From Bythopirellula sp041737835 (GTDB lineage: Bacteria > Planctomycetota > Planctomycetia > Pirellulales > Lacipirellulaceae), in assembly GCA_041737835.1 (NCBI GenBank), contig JBGSQY010000004.1: a DNA stretch of 64,000 nt. One strand, given 5' to 3'. The notes below the pieces were generated by a model. The model was not told the origin of the DNA. It worked only from the letters and a program-made list of their open reading frames with translations, and searched no databases. Shown in pieces: positions 60,068 through 64,000 of this stretch; positions within the stretch are counted from its first letter, which is position 1, and the number at the start of each line of letters is the position of its first letter. Made by a program: the position numbers and the translations under genes.

Positions 60068-60931
60068 ATGGGTATACGCAAATACAATCCGACCAGTGCC
60101 GGCCGTCGCGGCGCATCTGTGAGTGACTTTAAGGATCTCACGCCAGGTGCCAAGCCCGAGAAAAGCCTGTTGCGCCCCAAGCCGAAGAAGGGTGGACGCA
60201 ATTTCCAGGGAAAGATCACCGCTCGGCACCGTGGTGGCGGACACAAGCAGCGTTATCGTTTGATCGACTTCCGTCGCAATAAGGATGGCGTGGCCGCACA
60301 AGTGGATTCGATTCAATATGATCCGAATCGCTCGGCTCGCATTGCTTTGTTGCACTACATCGATGGCGAAAAGCGCTACATCATCGCTCCGGATGGTTTG
60401 AAGCAGGGCGACAAGGTGATGAGTGGTGCTGAGGCGCCGGCCAAGGTGGGCAATTGCTTGCCGCTGGCCAAGATGCCGCTCGGGACCGAGATTCACAACG
60501 TCGAGTTGCGTGAAGGTCGTGGTGGTGTGCTTTGCCGCAGTGCCGGAACACATGCCACTTTGATGGCTCGCGAGGCGGATTGGGCTCAGATATCGCTGCC
60601 CAGTGGCGAAATTCGTCGTATCCCATCGGCTTGCCGAGCGACTGTTGGCACAACCAGCAATGGCGACCACAGTGCAGTCGTGTTGGGTAAAGCTGGCCGC
60701 AAGCGTTGGATGGGTCGTCGTCCTCACGTGCGTGGTACCGCGATGAACCCAGTCGACCATCCGCATGGTGGTGGTGAAGGTCGTACCAAGGGTGGTCGTC
60801 ACCCTGTGAGTCCGACCGGCAAGAGTGCCAAGGGTGGTGCGACTCGTAACCGCCGTAAGGCATCGAACAAGTCGATCATTCGTCGCCGCAAGAGCCGACG
60901 TTATGGTCAGTTGAAGTTACCGAAAACCTGA
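60068..60931 (+). CDS. rplB: Ribosomal protein L2
   Basis: 287 residues. It starts MGIRKYNPTSAGRRGASVSDFKDL. It contains GRNFQGKITARHRGGGHKQRYRLIDFRR and the hallmark HPHGGGEGR loop near the peptidyl-transferase centre, then a basic C-terminus (TRNRRKASNKSIIRRRKSRRYGQLKLPKT). Normal length. Confidence 0.97.
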   Translation: MGIRKYNPTSAGRRGASVSDFKDLTPGAKPEKSLLRPKPKKGGRNFQGKITARHRGGGHKQRYRLIDFRRNKDGVAAQVDSIQYDPNRSARIALLHYIDGEKRYIIAPDGLKQGDKVMSGAEAPAKVGNCLPLAKMPLGTEIHNVELREGRGGVLCRSAGTHATLMAREADWAQISLPSGEIRRIPSACRATVGTTSNGDHSAVVLGKAGRKRWMGRRPHVRGTAMNPVDHPHGGGEGRTKGGRHPVSPTGKSAKGGATRNRRKASNKSIIRRRKSRRYGQLKLPKT

Positions 60932-60953
60932 AAAGGCTGAGAATTGAATCACT

Positions 60954-61223
60954 ATGGGACGTTCACTTAAAAAAGGGCCGTTTGTTGACCCTAAGCTGTA
61001 TGCGAAGGTCGATAAGCAGAATGATTCGGGCCGCAAAGAACCCATTACAACTTGGGCTCGCGCATGCACAATCATTCCCGAATTTGTGGGCCATACGTTC
61101 TTGGTTTACAACGGCAAGCAGCACTTGAAAGTGTTCGTCACTGAAGACATGGTCGGTCACAAGTTAGGCGAGTTTTCGCCGACTCGCAGTTTCCGTGGCC
61201 ACGGTGGTAAGGGTAAGAAGTAG
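60954..61223 (+). CDS. rpsS: Ribosomal protein S19
   Basis: 89 residues: MGRSLKKGPFVDPKLYAKVDKQND, ITTWARACTIIPEFVGHTFLVYNGKQHLKVFVTEDMVGHKLGEFSPTRSFRGHG. It binds 16S rRNA in the 30S head. It follows rplB by 22 bp and is separated from rplV by a heptameric repeat. Confidence 0.97.
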   Translation: MGRSLKKGPFVDPKLYAKVDKQNDSGRKEPITTWARACTIIPEFVGHTFLVYNGKQHLKVFVTEDMVGHKLGEFSPTRSFRGHGGKGKK

Positions 61224-61226
61224 ATG

Positions 61227-61303
61227 AGCCGTTAGCAATTAGCCGTTAGCTGCTGAGTCGCAGCAATCTGGCTAAAGCTAAAAGCTAAGAGCTGAAAGCT
61301 TAA
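61227..61303. repeat. Heptameric hairpin repeat between rpsS and rplV
   Basis: Left array: AGCCGTT, AGCAATT, AGCCGTT, AGCTGCT (61227-61254). Right array: GGCTAA, AGCTAAA, AGCTAAG, AGCTGAA, AGCTTAA (61270-61303). It ends 2 nt before the rplV ATG, so it takes the place of a normal ribosome binding site. Confidence 0.8.
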
Positions 61304-61305
61304 CA

Positions 61306-61632
61306 ATGGCATACACCGCAACACATATGCACGCCCGTATCAGTGCCAGCAAGGTTCGTCCCTTGGCGACGTTGATTCGCGGCAAAAAAGTTGACGACGC
61401 ACTCGCCATTCTGCGGTATCAACCGCAGCGTGGGGCGCGGATGTTGGAGAAGGTTCTCAAAAGCGCGTTAGGTAACGCCGAGGACTTGCGGGCACCGAAT
61501 CTGGGTGGCTTGCGAGTGGTCGACGCCCGCGTTGATGGAGGGCCGATGTTCAAGCGAGTTCGCCCGCGTGCTCGTGGCATGGCTCACATCATTAAGAAGC
61601 GGTTTTCGCACATTAAGGTATCCATCGAATAG
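61306..61632 (+). CDS. rplV: Ribosomal protein L22
   Basis: 108 residues: YTATHMHARISASKVRPLATLIRGKKVDDALAILRYQPQRGARMLEKVLKSALGNAED, then the hairpin VDARVDGGPMFKRVRPRARGMAHIIKKRFSHI that lines the exit tunnel. There is no clear Shine-Dalgarno; a heptameric repeat ends just before the start codon. Confidence 0.96.
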   Translation: MAYTATHMHARISASKVRPLATLIRGKKVDDALAILRYQPQRGARMLEKVLKSALGNAEDLRAPNLGGLRVVDARVDGGPMFKRVRPRARGMAHIIKKRFSHIKVSIE

Positions 61633-61634
61633 GA

Positions 61635-61681
61635 AGCTGTCAGCCGTTGGCTGATCACTGCAACAGAAGCTGAGAGCTTAA
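61635..61681. repeat. Short heptameric repeat between rplV and rpsC
   Basis: Left: AGCTGTC, AGCCGTT, GGCTGAT (61635-61655). Right: AGCTGAG, AGCTTAA (61668-61681). The whole spacer between the two genes is made of it, and it ends 3 nt before the rpsC ATG. Confidence 0.75.
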
Positions 61682-61684
61682 AAC

Positions 61685-62380
61685 ATGGGTCAAAAAGTCA
61701 ATCCAATTGGTTTTCGCACGGGTATCATGCTGGGCTGGAAGAGCCGCTGGTATGCGTCGAAAAAAGAGTATTCGGAATTGCTGGTCGAAGATTTCAAGAT
61801 CCGCAAGTACGTTCACTCGAAATACAAGTTTGCTGGTATCCCCAAGGTCGAGATTGAGCGCACCCGCGATGAAGTCAAAGTGATTTTGTTTGCCGCTCGA
61901 CCCGGTGTGATCATCGGCCGCAAGGGTGAGTCGGTCGAAGCTTTACAAGACGAATTGCAAAAGCTGGTCGGTCGCCGAATCAACATCAAGATCGAAGAAG
62001 TGTCGCGTCCTGAGTTGCAAGCCCAGCTTGTGGCCGAGGATATCGCCGAGCAGTTGAGCAAGCGTGCGAGCTTCCGCCGGACGATGAAGCGTTCGATCGA
62101 GCAAACAATGGAAGCGGGTGCCAAAGGTATTAAAGTGCAATTGGCTGGCCGTTTGGGTGGTGCCGAAATGGCCCGCCGTGAAAAGCAGATAGCCGGTTCG
62201 ATTCCGCTCAGCACATTGCGGGCAAAGATCGATTACGGTTTTGTGGAAGCCATGACGGCCCAAGGCCACATTGGCGTTCAGGTTTGGATCAATCAAGGTA
62301 TGTACGAGGACGAGACCGATGGCGTTGATGCCCAAGAGGGTCAAGCACCGAAAAAGCCAAAGAGGTCGTATAAGAGGTAA
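61685..62380 (+). CDS. rpsC: Ribosomal protein S3
   Basis: 231 residues. It starts MGQKVNPIGFRTGIMLGWKSRWYA; the KH domain has FAARPGVIIGRKGESVEALQDEL and the C-terminal half VQLAGRLGGAEMARREKQIAGSIPLSTLRAKIDYGFVEA. The last ~20 residues (ETDGVDAQEGQAPKKPKRSYKR) are a tail encoded in DNA that also encodes the start of rplP in another frame (62 nt overlap). Confidence 0.97.
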   Translation: MGQKVNPIGFRTGIMLGWKSRWYASKKEYSELLVEDFKIRKYVHSKYKFAGIPKVEIERTRDEVKVILFAARPGVIIGRKGESVEALQDELQKLVGRRINIKIEEVSRPELQAQLVAEDIAEQLSKRASFRRTMKRSIEQTMEAGAKGIKVQLAGRLGGAEMARREKQIAGSIPLSTLRAKIDYGFVEAMTAQGHIGVQVWINQGMYEDETDGVDAQEGQAPKKPKRSYKR

Positions 62381-62729
62381 CGCCACTCGCGGTAACCGAG
62401 TCGTCTTTGGCGAATTCGGTCTGCAGGCTATGGAGCCTGGGTGGATTAGCGCTCAAACGATCGAAGCTGGTCGTATCGCCGCGCAGCAGTATGTGCGTGG
62501 TGAAGGACGGCTTTATATTCGCGTGTTTCCCCACAAGTCGATTACTTCGATCCCGCTCGAAACTCGTATGGGTAAGGGCAAGGGCGAGCCGGAGTTTTGG
62601 GCAGCGGTCGTGAAGCCAGGCACGATTTTGTACGAAGTAGCCGGGGTGAGCGAAGCCGCGGCACGGATTTGCCTGGCGCGCCTAGCGCACAAGATGCCTA
62701 TCCGCGTCCGCATGGTAAAGAGAACTTAA
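62319..62729 (+). CDS. rplP: Ribosomal protein L16
   Basis: 136 residues: MALMPKRVKHRKSQRGRIRGNATRGNRVVFGEFGLQAMEPGWISAQTIEAGRIA, then GKGKGEPEFWAAVVKPGTILYEVAGV. The conserved LMPKRVKHRK start fixes the ATG at 62319, which has GAGGA 8 nt upstream inside rpsC. It therefore overlaps rpsC by 62 nt in a different frame. L16 helps position A-site tRNA. Confidence 0.95.
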   Translation: MALMPKRVKHRKSQRGRIRGNATRGNRVVFGEFGLQAMEPGWISAQTIEAGRIAAQQYVRGEGRLYIRVFPHKSITSIPLETRMGKGKGEPEFWAAVVKPGTILYEVAGVSEAAARICLARLAHKMPIRVRMVKRT

Positions 62730-62732
62730 GAT

Positions 62733-62825
62733 AGTTATTAGCCATTGGCTGTTAGCAAGATTGCCGGAAGTATCTCTGGTTAAGAGCTAACAACTAGTAG
62801 CTGAGAGTAATAGCTGAGAGCTTTA
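62733..62825. repeat. Heptameric hairpin repeat between rplP and rpmC
   Basis: Left array: AGTTATT, AGCCATT, GGCTGTT, AGCAAGA (62733-62760). Right array: AGCTAAC, AACTAGT, AGCTGAG, AGTAAT, AGCTGAG, AGCTTTA (62785-62825). It ends 3 nt before the rpmC ATG. Confidence 0.8.
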
Positions 62826-62828
62826 ACA

Positions 62829-63026
62829 ATGACCAAAGCCAAAGAACTACGCGACATGAGCGACGAGCAATTGGGTCTCACGCTCAAAGAGTCGATGGAT
62901 AGCTTGTTCCGCTTCCGCGTGCAAGCTCAGACCGACCGCTTGGATGCTCCCAGCGAATTGCGCAAGCAACGTCGGTTGATCGCTCGCATTAAGACCATTC
63001 AAACCGAAAAAGCAGCCAGTAAGTGA
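62829..63026 (+). CDS. rpmC: Ribosomal protein L29
   Basis: 65 residues, two helices: KAKELRDMSDEQLGLTLKESMDSLFRFRVQAQTDRLDAPSELRKQRRLIARIKTIQTEK. Normal size and place between rplP and rpsQ. The start has no Shine-Dalgarno but a heptameric repeat directly before it. Confidence 0.95.
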   Translation: MTKAKELRDMSDEQLGLTLKESMDSLFRFRVQAQTDRLDAPSELRKQRRLIARIKTIQTEKAASK

Positions 63027-63075
63027 TTTATTAGCCCCGTCGGTTGCGGCGGGTGAATGAAAACCGAGAACACAC

Positions 63076-63393
63076 ATGCCTAAGAGACAGTTAATCGGCA
63101 TCGTCACAAGCGACAAGATGAATAAGAGCCGCCGCGTGGAAATTGGCCGTTTGGTCAAGCACCCCAAGTACGGCAAATTCATCCATCGCCGGACCGTGTG
63201 CCACGTGCATGACGAGAATAATGAATCGAACATCGGTGACACGGTCGAGATCATCGAATGTCCGCCAAAGTCAAAGCTCAAGCGTTGGGACTTGGTGCGA
63301 ATCGTTGCCAAGAATCAGCAAGTGGACATCGCCGCGATGCGTGCCGCCGCTAAGTTGCAAGAGGCTGCAGCTGCTGAAGGTTCTGACGCTTAA
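63076..63393 (+). CDS. rpsQ: Ribosomal protein S17
   Basis: 105 residues: KRQLIGIVTSDKMNKSRRVEIGRLVKHPKYGKFIHRRTVCHVHDENNESNIGDTVEIIECPPKSKLKRWDLVRIV, the S17 OB fold. It is about 20 residues longer than the usual form, with an Ala-rich C-terminal helix (MRAAAKLQEAAAAEGSDA). Confidence 0.96.
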   Translation: MPKRQLIGIVTSDKMNKSRRVEIGRLVKHPKYGKFIHRRTVCHVHDENNESNIGDTVEIIECPPKSKLKRWDLVRIVAKNQQVDIAAMRAAAKLQEAAAAEGSDA

Positions 63394-63447
63394 TTAAGTT
63401 ATCCAATACAGATTTGAATTACGTAAGAAGTCGTTGAGGCTGAAGCC

Positions 63448-63816
63448 ATGATCCAGATGCAAACCCGTCTTGCCGTTGCCGACAACACGGGCGCCAAGGA
63501 AGTGATGTGCGTCAAAGTGTTGGGGGGAAGCCGTCGGCGGTTTGCCCAGTTGGGCGACGTGATTATTTGCAGCGTGAAGAGCGTGATTCCCGGCAGCGAC
63601 GTCAAGAAAAAGGCGGTCGTGCGTGGGGTGATCGTGCGAGCCAAATATCCGACTCGCCGTAGCGACGGTAGCTATGTGCGATTCGACGCGAACGCCGTGG
63701 TATTGATCGACAAAGACAATAACCCCCGTGGAACTCGTATTTTCGGTGCCGTCGCCCGTGAGCTGCGTGAGCGCAAGTTCATGAAGATTGTTAGCCTGGC
63801 TAGTGAGGTGGTGTAA
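63448..63816 (+). CDS. rplN: Ribosomal protein L14
   Basis: 122 residues: MIQMQTRLAVADNTGAKEVMCVKVLGGSRRRFAQLGDVIICSVKSVIPGSDVKKKAVVRGVIVRA, then GTRIFGAVARELRERKFMKIVSLASEVV. Typical L14. It is followed by rplX after 2 bp. Confidence 0.97.
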   Translation: MIQMQTRLAVADNTGAKEVMCVKVLGGSRRRFAQLGDVIICSVKSVIPGSDVKKKAVVRGVIVRAKYPTRRSDGSYVRFDANAVVLIDKDNNPRGTRIFGAVARELRERKFMKIVSLASEVV

Positions 63817-63818
63817 CG

Positions 63819-64000
63819 ATGTTGATTCGCACTGGAGATACCGTTGAAGTGATTAGCGGCTCCGACAAGGGGACGCAAAACCGCGTGATTCAAATCGATC
63901 GCGAGGCCGGCAAGGCTTTGGTCGAAGGTGTGAACCGCGTTTACAAGCACGTACGCCGCAGTCAAAAACATCCCCAAGGTGGTCGGCTCAGCAAAGAGAT
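63819..64000 (+). CDS. rplX: Ribosomal protein L24 (partial, cut by window end)
   Basis: 60 residues are visible: MLIRTGDTVEVISGSDKG, then VIQIDREAGKALVEGVNRVYKHVRRSQKHPQGG. The KOW motif (GDTVEVISGSDKG) and the K.HVRRSQKHPQGG segment identify L24. The gene runs past the end of the window. Confidence 0.95.
   Translation, partial: MLIRTGDTVEVISGSDKGTQNRVIQIDREAGKALVEGVNRVYKHVRRSQKHPQGGRLSKE

Overview
The window looks like a chromosomal segment of a planctomycete, probably of the Pirellulales type. This is inferred from many secreted proteins that combine a dockerin-like motif (core GDFDxDGDVDGRDFLAWQ) with a C-terminal PEP-CTERM sorting tail, a DUF1559 prepilin-like protein with an H-X9-DG tail, and the style of the ribosomal genes. 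I ran no database search; family names come from recognising motifs.

Layout. 1-7.6 kb holds a metal P-type ATPase tail, a voltage-gated-type K+ channel, a minus-strand GH63/GMC/SDR operon, a MarR regulator with a DUF1398 partner and a striking operator palindrome, and a hibernation factor. 7.8-27.4 kb is a secretome block: GH44 glycosidase, a PEP-CTERM protein with four internal repeats, a 2187-residue protein made of two fused PEP-CTERM proteins, two beta-helix proteins, and two secreted metalloproteases (M64 type and HExxHxxxxxH type). Inside it lies a bacteriophytochrome locus reduced to a response-regulator/heme-oxygenase fusion and a stub of the phytochrome. 27.5-30.1 kb has two membrane protein genes (DUF2270 and an SLC13 transporter with RCK_C domains).

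30.4-48.7 kb is the information-processing core: tRNA-Thr(UGU), Tyr, Gly(UCC), Thr(GGU), tuf, tRNA-Trp, secE, nusG, rplK, rplA, rplJ, rplL, rpoB, rpoC, rpsL, rpsG, a tautomerase gene and fusA. 48.7-57.7 kb is an accessory stretch separating fusA from the S10 operon: a GH16 glycosidase, a RAYT (REP-associated transposase) with REP palindromes, a nest of short-period repeats, two kelch proteins and a translationally coupled PEP-CTERM/DUF1559 pair. From 57.7 kb to the end runs the S10-spc ribosomal operon, from rpsJ to a cut-off rplX.

The most unusual signal is non-coding. About ten intergenic elements are built from degenerate 7-bp units, usually as two facing arrays that can fold into long hairpins. 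Their unit sequences differ (AGCTAAG-, GGACCGT-, AATCATA- and GGCGGAA-like), but all keep the 7-bp step. They sit between tRNA genes, behind tuf, and between ribosomal protein genes, where several end within a few bases of a start codon that has no good Shine-Dalgarno sequence. Other notable points are a 62-nt out-of-frame overlap of rpsC and rplP, two PEP-CTERM tails encoded on opposite strands of the same DNA, and a NusG with a 97-residue charged extension.
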